From Bacillus thuringiensis (GTDB taxonomy: Bacteria; Bacillota; Bacilli; Bacillales; Bacillaceae_G), in contig NZ_CP012099.1 in the NCBI RefSeq assembly GCF_001182785.1, positions 4,524,501 through 4,588,500 of the forward strand: DNA of 64,000 bases. Reading direction: 5' to 3'. Below the pieces are notes generated by a model. It was not told the origin of the DNA. It was given only the letters and a program-made list of their open reading frames with translations, and did no database searches. Of the stretch, positions 56,971 through 64,000 are shown one piece after another. A program made the translations under genes and the position numbers. Numbering within the stretch: position 1 is the stretch's first letter; every line of letters begins with the position of its first letter.

Positions 56971-59556
56971 TTAGAGAGGAGCATCGGTTAATGTCCATTC
57001 TAGCTGTCCAGCATATTTAGTATTTACTTTGACATTCGGCCCTGGTTTTACTTGTAAATGAATTCCTTCGTTTTCCTTCCAATTTAGTGAAACCTCCTCG
57101 TCGTTTTTAGAAGTATACGAGAATGCTTCTATACTAGAAGTACTTAAAGGTGTATCCTTTCCATTTCGTTTGTAAATCAATGCTCCTGTCAATGTGTCAT
57201 TTTGCGCTGAAGTTAATGGTGTAATTTCCTTTACATATACACTCCATTTTTGCTTTTTAACACGATCATCGGTTACCTTTAAAGGATTTGAAATCGCCTT
57301 CGGTGCGTATGTCGTTGTTTTCGATGGAATTGTTAAATCTCCAAATGTAATTTCTTTTGGTACGTCTACTAACTTTAAAGTCCCATCAACGACAGTAACC
57401 GGCACTTGAATCTCCGCTTGTACACCTTGCTTCGTTTCAATTACAACCGTTACAGTATGATTCCCTATTGTTTTGGTATCTGGAATATTGATTAACTTCA
57501 CTACTGATATTGGTTTATCTACATCCAAATTCGTATCTACAGATAAATCTGTCACAAATTTAGAAATATCCATTTTTGTTAAATCTGTTCCTTGCACTAC
57601 TTTTTGTAGGACTGGTTTCCCAGTTGGAATACCTTTATACCTTATTTTTGCGATTCCATCTCGATTACTATCTTGTCCATTCTTATCGCCATCTAAATAA
57701 TTTTTAGCTGACACCGGTATTTCAAGATAACCACCTTTGTAATATTTCATTACATCAGCACCTTTTACAGGAGAACCTGTAATTGTCATTTCATAAATTT
57801 TCCCGTTGAATTCTTCTGTTTTTAGCGCATTTACTTTCGCAACCGCAGTGACTTTATTGTTTGTCCTGCTAATATCAAAGAAACTACTTACATCATCTCC
57901 ACTCTCCACATCTTGAATGGAAACATCATTCACAGTAAAATCCTTATTCACTTCACTTTCTAATACAAAAGATTTCGCATAGTGAATCTCTTTCGATTGA
58001 GCAGGCATATTTTGATATACCTTATAAGAAAGTTGACGGGAATTATCTTCCACAATATCTCCTATTACACTTGGAGCTGGAATTTCAATTTGTGCAATCG
58101 CTAATTGGTCGTATGATACATTAACACCTGAAGCATTTAATCTAACTTCTAGCGGTAATTCTGTTAAATTATCAAATGTAATTGTCATATCTGCTTCTGG
58201 AGTAGCTACTGGACCTGCTGTTCCAGAAAACTCGATTTTATTATTCCCTTTGTCTTGATACCTAATTGAACTCGTATCATACACGTATAAATTCGTTAAA
58301 TGACTACCATCATTACGTAACGTTACATTTTTATAACTATTTATCCTTTTGAAATTCCACATTGCCGTTAATGGTACTTTTTTACTTGTTCCGTGTTCAT
58401 AAAATTCAAAGGAAGCATTATAAGTTTGTCCTGACCTTCCGTTCCCATATAATTGTAAAAAGTTTTTTGCATCACCTTTAGTTATTGGTGTTTTAACATC
58501 TACAGATGAAGCTGTCATAGAGTGAATATTAATACGGACATCAATCCATTTCCCTTGATATTCACCAGCTTTTTTTACTAATACGTACTGTTCTCTATTT
58601 GAATTTCTAAATGTATATTGACTTTGACCAGTTCTGTCATTGCTACTACCCTTTACCTCATATGTTACTTGTGGGCTCCAAACAAATCTAAAAGCATATT
58701 TACCCGAGATAGAAGGCCCTTCACCTGTTCTATTATTTATTACCTTTACATTTGGATATTTAAGAATACTTGTAACAGGACTAGCAGCTAGTAGAGATTG
58801 GCTCTTTAATACCTTCTCAGCTTGAATAGCAGGTAATTCCTGATTATTTTCGTTTATCCTATTGCTCTCTTTTAATTCATTTTCCTTTGGTACGAGTTCC
58901 TCATTAACCTTTTCTTTCGCTAAAGTCTTCGTTTCTTTTGGAACTTCAGCATTAGTAGCATTTATTTCTTGTTTTTTATTTTCTTCCGATACTTTCACTT
59001 TTTCACTGATTTCTTTTTTCACAACTTCCTCTGAAGCCTTTGGATTTTCATCAGAAATAGCTATATTTAAAGCCTCTTTTTTCTCTACAACATGTAGAGA
59101 AGGAGATTCAATTTTCTTTTCATTTCCTTCAAACTTCACTATCGGTTCAAATTTGTACTCTCCAGCTTTTTTCATTTGAATGACTACATATACGTCACCG
59201 ATAAAATTACTTTGCTCATTCTTTTCAATTTTTACAATGTGATCTTCTGTTACTGAAATGCTTTGAATCGCTTTATTGTTTTCGTTCATTTTTTTCGTTT
59301 CTGCTTCATTGAACAGCTGCTCATTAGATAATTTCAGCTCGATATTAGCATCTTGTTTATTTGTATTTGTAATCTTTAATACTACATTTTCATCAACTTT
59401 TATTTCTTGTTTATCCATATGAACGATAAAACGTCCTTGCTCGTCGTTTGTAACCGCATAAACTTTCGTTGCAGAGTAATCTAGCACACCAACTTGGGTA
59501 AATAATATTCCTCCAGCGAGAAGTATACGCCCAAATTTACCTATTTGATTTTGCAA
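56971..59556 (-). CDS. Large WxL-type surface protein, first gene of the operon
   Basis: An 861-residue secreted protein. After a signal-like N-terminus (ILLAGGILFTQVGVLDYSATKVYA) there is a beta-rich domain (~35-145), a charged Glu/Lys/Asn-rich linker (~150-240), a central part with lectin/adhesin-like aromatic strands (~255-480), Ig-like modules (~490-740) and a C-terminal WxL-like domain ending LEWTLTDAPL. The first WxL motif is degenerate (KWSVYVKEI). The start is TTG 59556, spaced from GGGGGAGGG; the frame upstream runs through that Shine-Dalgarno sequence. It is probably the adhesive component of the complex. Confidence 0.88.
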   Translation of the reverse strand: MQNQIGKFGRILLAGGILFTQVGVLDYSATKVYAVTNDEQGRFIVHMDKQEIKVDENVVLKITNTNKQDANIELKLSNEQLFNEAETKKMNENNKAIQSISVTEDHIVKIEKNEQSNFIGDVYVVIQMKKAGEYKFEPIVKFEGNEKKIESPSLHVVEKKEALNIAISDENPKASEEVVKKEISEKVKVSEENKKQEINATNAEVPKETKTLAKEKVNEELVPKENELKESNRINENNQELPAIQAEKVLKSQSLLAASPVTSILKYPNVKVINNRTGEGPSISGKYAFRFVWSPQVTYEVKGSSNDRTGQSQYTFRNSNREQYVLVKKAGEYQGKWIDVRINIHSMTASSVDVKTPITKGDAKNFLQLYGNGRSGQTYNASFEFYEHGTSKKVPLTAMWNFKRINSYKNVTLRNDGSHLTNLYVYDTSSIRYQDKGNNKIEFSGTAGPVATPEADMTITFDNLTELPLEVRLNASGVNVSYDQLAIAQIEIPAPSVIGDIVEDNSRQLSYKVYQNMPAQSKEIHYAKSFVLESEVNKDFTVNDVSIQDVESGDDVSSFFDISRTNNKVTAVAKVNALKTEEFNGKIYEMTITGSPVKGADVMKYYKGGYLEIPVSAKNYLDGDKNGQDSNRDGIAKIRYKGIPTGKPVLQKVVQGTDLTKMDISKFVTDLSVDTNLDVDKPISVVKLINIPDTKTIGNHTVTVVIETKQGVQAEIQVPVTVVDGTLKLVDVPKEITFGDLTIPSKTTTYAPKAISNPLKVTDDRVKKQKWSVYVKEITPLTSAQNDTLTGALIYKRNGKDTPLSTSSIEAFSYTSKNDEEVSLNWKENEGIHLQVKPGPNVKVNTKYAGQLEWTLTDAPL

Positions 59557-59654
59557 TGTACTTCCCTCCCCCACTTTCTATGTACCGAATATTTCGAATA
59601 TTAGATGTATTAATCGACTAAATTTACAATCATAATGTGTATTCCTAAAAAATA

Positions 59655-59787
59655 AAAAGCCTGGTTGCCTCTTCGATTTTCATACATCACAACATGTGTG
59701 AAAATCCAAACTGCAACCAGACTATCATAGTAATTTTCATTACCTTAGACTCTTAGCTTTGCGACCTATCCTTTCGAATAGTGTGCC
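59655..59787 (-). promoter_or_regulatory. c-di-GMP-I riboswitch, copy 3 (gene-proximal), with terminator
   Basis: Minus strand: GGCACAC, then ATTCGAAAGGATAGGTCGCA, AAGCTAAGAGTCTAAGGTAA, a hairpin GTAATGAAAATTAC and ATGATAGTCTGGTTGC. These contain the GEMM consensus (GAAAGG, CGCAAAGC, CTAAGG). The terminator stem follows (GGTTGC...GATTTTC / GAAAATC...GCAACC, 59718-59662) with a T-run. Its terminal loop differs from copies 1 and 2. Confidence 0.92.
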
Positions 59788-59814
59788 CATTTATTTTTTC
59801 TTTTTGAGACAATA

Positions 59815-59947
59815 AAAAATCCGGTTGCCTCTTCGATTTTCATACATACAACTATGTGTGAAAATCCAAACTGCAACCAGACTATCATAGTAATTTTCAT
59901 TACCTTAGACTCTTAGCTTTGCGACCTATCCTTTCGAATAGTGTGCC
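59815..59947 (-). promoter_or_regulatory. c-di-GMP-I riboswitch, copy 2, with terminator
   Basis: The aptamer (59947-59871) is identical to copy 3, and the terminator (59878-59822) ends in ATTTTTTATTG on the minus strand. It is offset by exactly 160 bases from each neighbour. Confidence 0.92.
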
Positions 59948-59974
59948 CATTTATTTTTTCTTTTTGAGACAATA

Positions 59975-60107
59975 AAAAATCCGGTTGCCTCTTCGATTTT
60001 CATACATACAACTATGTGTGAAAATCCAAACTGCAACCAGACTATCATAGTAATTTTCATTACTTTAGACTCTTAGCTTTGCGACCTATCCTTTCGAATA
60101 GTGTGCC
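59975..60107 (-). promoter_or_regulatory. c-di-GMP-I riboswitch, copy 1 (first transcribed), with terminator
   Basis: The same aptamer and terminator; over about 127 bases it differs from copy 2 by one base (60064, T for C in plus-strand TACTTTAG versus TACCTTAG). All three must read through for the operon to be expressed. Confidence 0.92.
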
Positions 60108-60132
60108 AAAAATAGGTATTTATTTATCGTGT

Positions 60133-60145
60133 TTTGAATATACCA
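60133..60145 (-). promoter_or_regulatory. Extended -10 candidate for the WxL operon
   Basis: TGGTATATT on the minus strand (TATATT 60142-60137), about 30 bases ahead of the first aptamer. The -35 region is weak. The AT-rich stretch 60150-60320 between this and the kinase terminator holds no gene. Confidence 0.45.
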
Positions 60146-60326
60146 TTAAAACCCAAAAAAGAAAATAGTTTTTTTAGAAAAAAACAATTAATTTTTATAG
60201 TCTAAATTTTTTACCAAAAAATCCATAATAAAAACTTATAAAAACATTTTGATCTTAGAAACACATCATACATTCTTTATCGATAAAATGAGATTTTTAC
60301 TATCCACAAATAGCAAGATAAAATAG

Positions 60327-60358
60327 AAAAACATCACTTATTTGGAAGTGATGTTTTT
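60327..60358 (-). terminator. Terminator after the kinase pair
   Basis: AAAAACATCACTT/AAGTGATGTTTTT with loop ATTTGG. Confidence 0.88.
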
Positions 60359-60363
60359 TCTAT

Positions 60364-61584
60364 TTAATGCAGTGGTAACATAACCTCAACCGTCGTTCCA
60401 ACCCCAACTTCACTTTCAAAACTCATTTTACCGTTGTGGTCTTTAATAATTTTTTCTGTAACTACTAAACCTAGACCAGTTCCTGTTTCTTTCGTTGTAT
60501 AAAAGGCTTCATTTAACTTTGGAATTTTATCTTTCGGAATGCCGCATCCCTCATCTTTCACTTGAATGATGATTCCATCTTTTACAGTAACTTTAATCGT
60601 AATTGTTCCGCCAACTGACATTGCTTCAATTGCATTTTTAATTAAATTAAAAAAGACCTGTTTTAATCGTTTTTCATCACATGTAATTGATGGTAAGTCT
60701 TTACTGTAAATACCTTGTATGTTGACTCCTTGTTTTAACGCAGGCTTTTCCATAACTCGAATAACATAAGAGATAATTTCTTCTATGTTATGAGTTTCTG
60801 ATTCTAGTGATTTAGAGTTCTCAAATCCACTAAGTTCTGTAGCAATTATATGAATCCGATCTACTTCTTGTTTCATAATATCACTATAAATTTTATCCTC
60901 TGGATGCTTGTCTGCTTGTTTATTCACAAGTTTTTTTAAGTTTGCTAAAGGTCTTCTAATCTTATAACCAATAACCGTTGCCATCTTTCCAACAGCTGCT
61001 AGTTTTTCTGTCTGTTTTATTTCTTTATCCATCATCTCAAGCGTACGAACGTAAGACTGAACCCTCAAAAATATAATCCAACATATGATAGTAAATACGC
61101 TATATAATGCCATTGGAATTAAAACGAGAGAAGATTGAATAATGATTCCTGTAAGAGCATACTTTCCGACAAGTATCGCTGGAACTAACCAGAAATATCT
61201 TTTATTCACAAAGATTGGTGCGAACAAAATAAAAAATCCTTCTACTATATTTCCACCGTCAAATTCTGCATCGCTACCATAATAAATCATAATGTTATGG
61301 ATACAATCTAATACATTATAGCCAATTAGAATAATATACTTTACCGCAAAAACATTCTTCCATTTCATAAAGTATATTCCAATACAAAACAATACCACCA
61401 TCAAAAAGTAAAGCCATAAACCTAAGCCATCTTCAAACTCTCCTACGCCTTCTTGCTCTCCACCGATTAATGGTACGATAAATTCATAGGCAAGATCATA
61501 TACAAAAAATATAATGAAAAATAAACTTAAAAATGCTTTCAGCGCCTTTATTTCTTCATTTTTAAATATATAGCCTTTATTCAT
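60364..61584 (-). CDS. Histidine-kinase-like protein with His-to-Tyr H-box
   Basis: A 406-residue membrane protein with five or six N-terminal helices (to about residue 175) and a kinase-like C-terminus. The dimerisation region reads KLAAVGKMATVIGYKIRRPLANLKK: the phospho-accepting histidine position is Tyr207 (codon TAT; CAT would be His), and the conserved 'HEIxNPL' is YKIRRPL. The ATPase domain is intact: N box NLIKNAIEAM, G1 DEGCGIP, G2 GTGLGL. It could bind ATP and phosphorylate or modulate the partner kinase, but should not carry the phosphate itself. It overlaps the upstream kinase gene by four bases. Confidence 0.9.
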   Translation of the reverse strand: MNKGYIFKNEEIKALKAFLSLFFIIFFVYDLAYEFIVPLIGGEQEGVGEFEDGLGLWLYFLMVVLFCIGIYFMKWKNVFAVKYIILIGYNVLDCIHNIMIYYGSDAEFDGGNIVEGFFILFAPIFVNKRYFWLVPAILVGKYALTGIIIQSSLVLIPMALYSVFTIICWIIFLRVQSYVRTLEMMDKEIKQTEKLAAVGKMATVIGYKIRRPLANLKKLVNKQADKHPEDKIYSDIMKQEVDRIHIIATELSGFENSKSLESETHNIEEIISYVIRVMEKPALKQGVNIQGIYSKDLPSITCDEKRLKQVFFNLIKNAIEAMSVGGTITIKVTVKDGIIIQVKDEGCGIPKDKIPKLNEAFYTTKETGTGLGLVVTEKIIKDHNGKMSFESEVGVGTTVEVMLPLH

Positions 61585-62834
61585 ATGGTAACTCCTAGCT
61601 TTTCTTCCACTTGGATTTCAGTATTTCCACACTTCCTTGGGAGAATGATGTCTATTCTCGTTCCAGTATCTCTTTCACTTGAAATATGCAGCTCACCAAG
61701 GTGCTCGGCGACAATTCGATTCGCTACCGTAAGTCCCAGACCAATTTTATCTTGTTTCGTTGTATAAAAGGCCTCTGTAACACGAATTAAGTTTTCTTGC
61801 TTAATACCATGACCATTATCAATCACGCTGATCATTACATACTCTTTCCCTTTATTTTCTAATCTTACATGTAATATGCCACCTTGTTCCATTGCCTCTA
61901 AAGCATTTTTTATCGTATATAAAAAGACTCCTCTTATTCTTCGTTCATCACATTCAATTTCTATTGTTTTTTCTTCCACATTAGAAATAAACTGTACGTT
62001 TAATTCATTCATTTTTTCGCGAAGACTTGTTATTACTTGTAATACAATTTTCCCCACATCATGTTTCTTATAAATAGAAGGTTTGCATGTAGCAACTTCC
62101 ATCAACTCACTTATCATATTATTCATATTTTCTATTTCAAAAATCATACGTTTATAAATAGGATCCTCTTCATGCTTCTCTCGTTGTAATTGTGTAAATC
62201 CTTTTAATGAAGCGAGTGGATTTTTAATTTCATGTCCAACCGTCGCTGCCATTTTCCCAATTACCGCTAATTTTTGCGATTCACTAGCAATCGCAATACT
62301 TTCCTTTACAGCTGAAAGATATTGTAAAAATCGGTTTAAAATGATATATGCCGCTATTAACATAAGTGTATACATAATAAGGTACATAAATGCTTTTACT
62401 TCCTCTAATACAAATAAATAAATCAAATATTTTCCTACAATAGAAGAAAGTAAAATCACATAAAATTTTTTATTTAAAAATATGGGTACAAAGAAAATGA
62501 GAATAATTTCTATTATATTTGTCGCATCAAACGCCGCCTTATTATAAAAAACATACGAAAATATATTAGCGATTTCTATCCCTATGTATGCAAATATCCA
62601 TGCATATTTAACAAGGTTGGCCTTCTCTTTTTTCATTAAATATATATTCACGCACAGTATTGCTACTCCGCAAATAACTTGCCATACTATGTTGTACCCC
62701 TTATCCATTATTGATTTATCGTCTAATACGATTGCATAGAAAATTTGATATACAATAACAATGACATATAACACCCATAAAAGGATTTTTGCATTCCTTT
62801 CTTCTTCTTTATATGATAGAAAACTTTCTTTCAC
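61581..62834 (-). CDS. Membrane sensor histidine kinase (sporulation-kinase-like)
   Basis: A 417-residue kinase with about six N-terminal helices (to ~172), short loops and no large sensor domain, as in KinB-like sporulation kinases. The H-box is KLAVIGKMAATVGHEIKNPLASLKGFTQL with His201; N box YTIKNALEAM, G1 DNGHGI and G2 GLGLTV follow. Orphan kinases of this type feed the Spo0F/Spo0A phosphorelay in the B. cereus group; that link is inferred. No response regulator gene is adjacent. It is co-transcribed with the Tyr207 paralogue, with which it shares the same architecture. Confidence 0.9.
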   Translation of the reverse strand: MKESFLSYKEEERNAKILLWVLYVIVIVYQIFYAIVLDDKSIMDKGYNIVWQVICGVAILCVNIYLMKKEKANLVKYAWIFAYIGIEIANIFSYVFYNKAAFDATNIIEIILIFFVPIFLNKKFYVILLSSIVGKYLIYLFVLEEVKAFMYLIMYTLMLIAAYIILNRFLQYLSAVKESIAIASESQKLAVIGKMAATVGHEIKNPLASLKGFTQLQREKHEEDPIYKRMIFEIENMNNMISELMEVATCKPSIYKKHDVGKIVLQVITSLREKMNELNVQFISNVEEKTIEIECDERRIRGVFLYTIKNALEAMEQGGILHVRLENKGKEYVMISVIDNGHGIKQENLIRVTEAFYTTKQDKIGLGLTVANRIVAEHLGELHISSERDTGTRIDIILPRKCGNTEIQVEEKLGVTI

Positions 62835-63016
62835 TTCAACACCCCTTCAAAATAATATCTCGAAGAATACCATTTATTATAATAAATGATTTTCATAGAC
62901 AAACAAAGATAAATCGAACATTTGAGGAAAATCATCCCAACTATGCAATATCTTCATGCTATATACAAGCATAAAAAACATAAACAATAATACGTATATT
63001 ATGGGAGGTGTTTTTT

Positions 63017-64000
63017 ATGGACGGCAAAAAAAATAAAAAGACAGAACAACTCCAATCTTTCACGCGTGAGAATGAAGGAAAAGAGATGACAACAAATACA
63101 GGTGTTAAAATTTCAAATGATGAAAACTCTTTAACTGCCAGTGATCGTGGCCCTACCCTTCTAGAAGATTTCCTTATGCGAGAAAAACTTTCTCACTTTG
63201 ACCGTGAACGAATTCCAGAACGAGTCGTTCACGCACGAGGATACGGAGCACATGGCATTTTTGAGTTATATGAATCTTTAGAAGAGCTAACAATGGCCCA
63301 CTTTCTACAAGACCCTTCAAAAAAAACACCGCTTTTTATTCGTTTCTCTGAAGTAGCTGGATCAAAAGGAGCAAATGAAACGAATCGAGATGTAAGAGGA
63401 TTCGCCGTTAAATTTTATACAGAAGAAGGAAATTTTGATTTAGTAGGAAATAATATTCCCATTTTCTTTATTCAAGATGGCATTAAATTTCCTGATCTAA
63501 TTCACGCCCTTAAACCAGAGCCACATAATGAAATTCCACAGGGCCAAACAGCACATGATACTTTTTGGGACTTCATCGCCAACAATCAAGAATCAGCTGC
63601 AATGATGATGTGGATTATGTCCGATCGTACAATTCCAAGAAGCTTTCGAATGATGCAAGGATTTGGAGTTCATACATTTCGTCTAGTTAATAGAAATGGA
63701 AAGTCACGATTCGTGAAATTCCATTGGAAACCAAAGCTCGGCGTTCATTCGTTAATTTGGGATGAAGCACAAAAACTAGGCGGTGCTGATCCAGATTACC
63801 ATCGCCGTGATTTGTGGGAAAATATTAATGCTGGAAACTACCCTGAGTACGAACTTGGCATTCAAATTTTAGAAGAAGAGGACGAATTTAAATACGACTT
63901 CGATATATTAGATGCAACGAAAATTTGGCCTGAAGAAGATTTTCCCGTTAAAATCATTGGGAAAATGACCTTAAATCGCAATGTAGATAATGTATTCGCT
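63017..64000 (+). CDS. katE: Catalase, large-subunit KatE type (3' end missing)
   Basis: The first 328 codons of a heme catalase. Motifs: [16 protein letters not shown] with the distal His72, the [18 protein letters not shown] region with Asn145, and [13 protein letters not shown]. The N-terminal extension of about 40 residues and the segment lengths fit the HPII/KatE class of about 650-700 residues rather than small-subunit KatA. GGGAGGTG precedes the ATG. In bacilli such catalases are under sigma-B or in spores; I see no clear sigma-B promoter upstream. The window ends inside the gene. Confidence 0.93.
   Translation, partial: MDGKKNKKTEQLQSFTRENEGKEMTTNTGVKISNDENSLTASDRGPTLLEDFLMREKLSHFDRERIPERVVHARGYGAHGIFELYESLEELTMAHFLQDPSKKTPLFIRFSEVAGSKGANETNRDVRGFAVKFYTEEGNFDLVGNNIPIFFIQDGIKFPDLIHALKPEPHNEIPQGQTAHDTFWDFIANNQESAAMMMWIMSDRTIPRSFRMMQGFGVHTFRLVNRNGKSRFVKFHWKPKLGVHSLIWDEAQKLGGADPDYHRRDLWENINAGNYPEYELGIQILEEEDEFKYDFDILDATKIWPEEDFPVKIIGKMTLNRNVDNVFA

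Noticed and set aside
59655..60107. 160-base tandem repeat read as a CRISPR or simple satellite
   Set aside because: Each unit contains a c-di-GMP-I aptamer consensus and a terminator, which explains it fully.

Overview
The window is low-GC Firmicute DNA, almost certainly chromosomal sequence of the Bacillus cereus group (cereus/thuringiensis/anthracis). Support comes from a BclA-type collagen-like exosporium glycoprotein with the LIGPT leader motif, a three-gene spore germinant receptor of the GerI/GerH type, the forespore glcU-gdh pair, and many genes whose best relatives are the Bacillus subtilis ytp/ytq/ytz/kht families. These are assignments from reading the protein sequences; no database search was run. 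Both ends cut a gene: a DHA2-type drug/H+ antiporter at the left and a large-subunit catalase (KatE type) at the right.

Layout. 0-4 kb: efflux pump, an SRPBCC/ArsR pair, small sporulation genes (Cse60) and a CarD-family regulator. 4-6 kb: glcU-gdh. 6-11.4 kb: molybdenum cofactor genes (moeA-mobB-moaE-moaD, divergent moaC, then moaA-moeB); mobA-moaB lie apart at 44.5-45.6 kb. 11.5-16.1 kb: a 1282-residue collagen-like spore surface protein followed by two small GerP-like spore proteins. 16.2-24 kb: rhodanese, MetX-like hydrolase, gerI/gerH-type operon, MazG-like NTPase and a histidine-rich repeat protein. 24.2-28.3 kb: leuS with a T-box leader, preceded by an MFS transporter. 28.6-31 kb: khtT-khtU K+/H+ antiporter and a small tyrosine recombinase homologue. 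31.3-35.7 kb: a BceAB-type ABC transporter with no two-component system beside it, a DUF418 protein and small genes. 35.8-44.2 kb: ytqA-mnmM, an amino acid racemase, a PepSY membrane protein, ytpB and ytpA, a gamma-carbonic anhydrase homologue, PAP2 phosphatase and a glycosyltransferase. 46.2-49.5 kb: metK with a SAM-I riboswitch, divergent from pckA. 49.9-53.5 kb: ordinary small genes.

The most striking region is 53.9-62.8 kb. A five-gene surface operon (large WxL-type protein, small LPXTG protein, two WxL proteins, DUF916/DUF3324 anchor protein) lies behind three near-identical c-di-GMP-I riboswitches, each with its own terminator, repeated with an exact 160-base period. Next to it are two overlapping membrane histidine kinase genes, the second of which has tyrosine in place of the phospho-accepting histidine. 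A triple-tandem c-di-GMP riboswitch ahead of a five-gene surface operon has, to my knowledge, been described in B. thuringiensis, so that part is probably known; the kinase pair, the extra folded element in the leuS leader and several dispersed intergenic repeats are the less explained items.

Taken together the window mixes housekeeping genes (leuS, metK, pckA, tRNA modification, Moco) with spore surface, germination and cell-surface genes. RNA-level control is prominent: one T-box, one SAM-I riboswitch, three c-di-GMP riboswitches and one possible attenuator.
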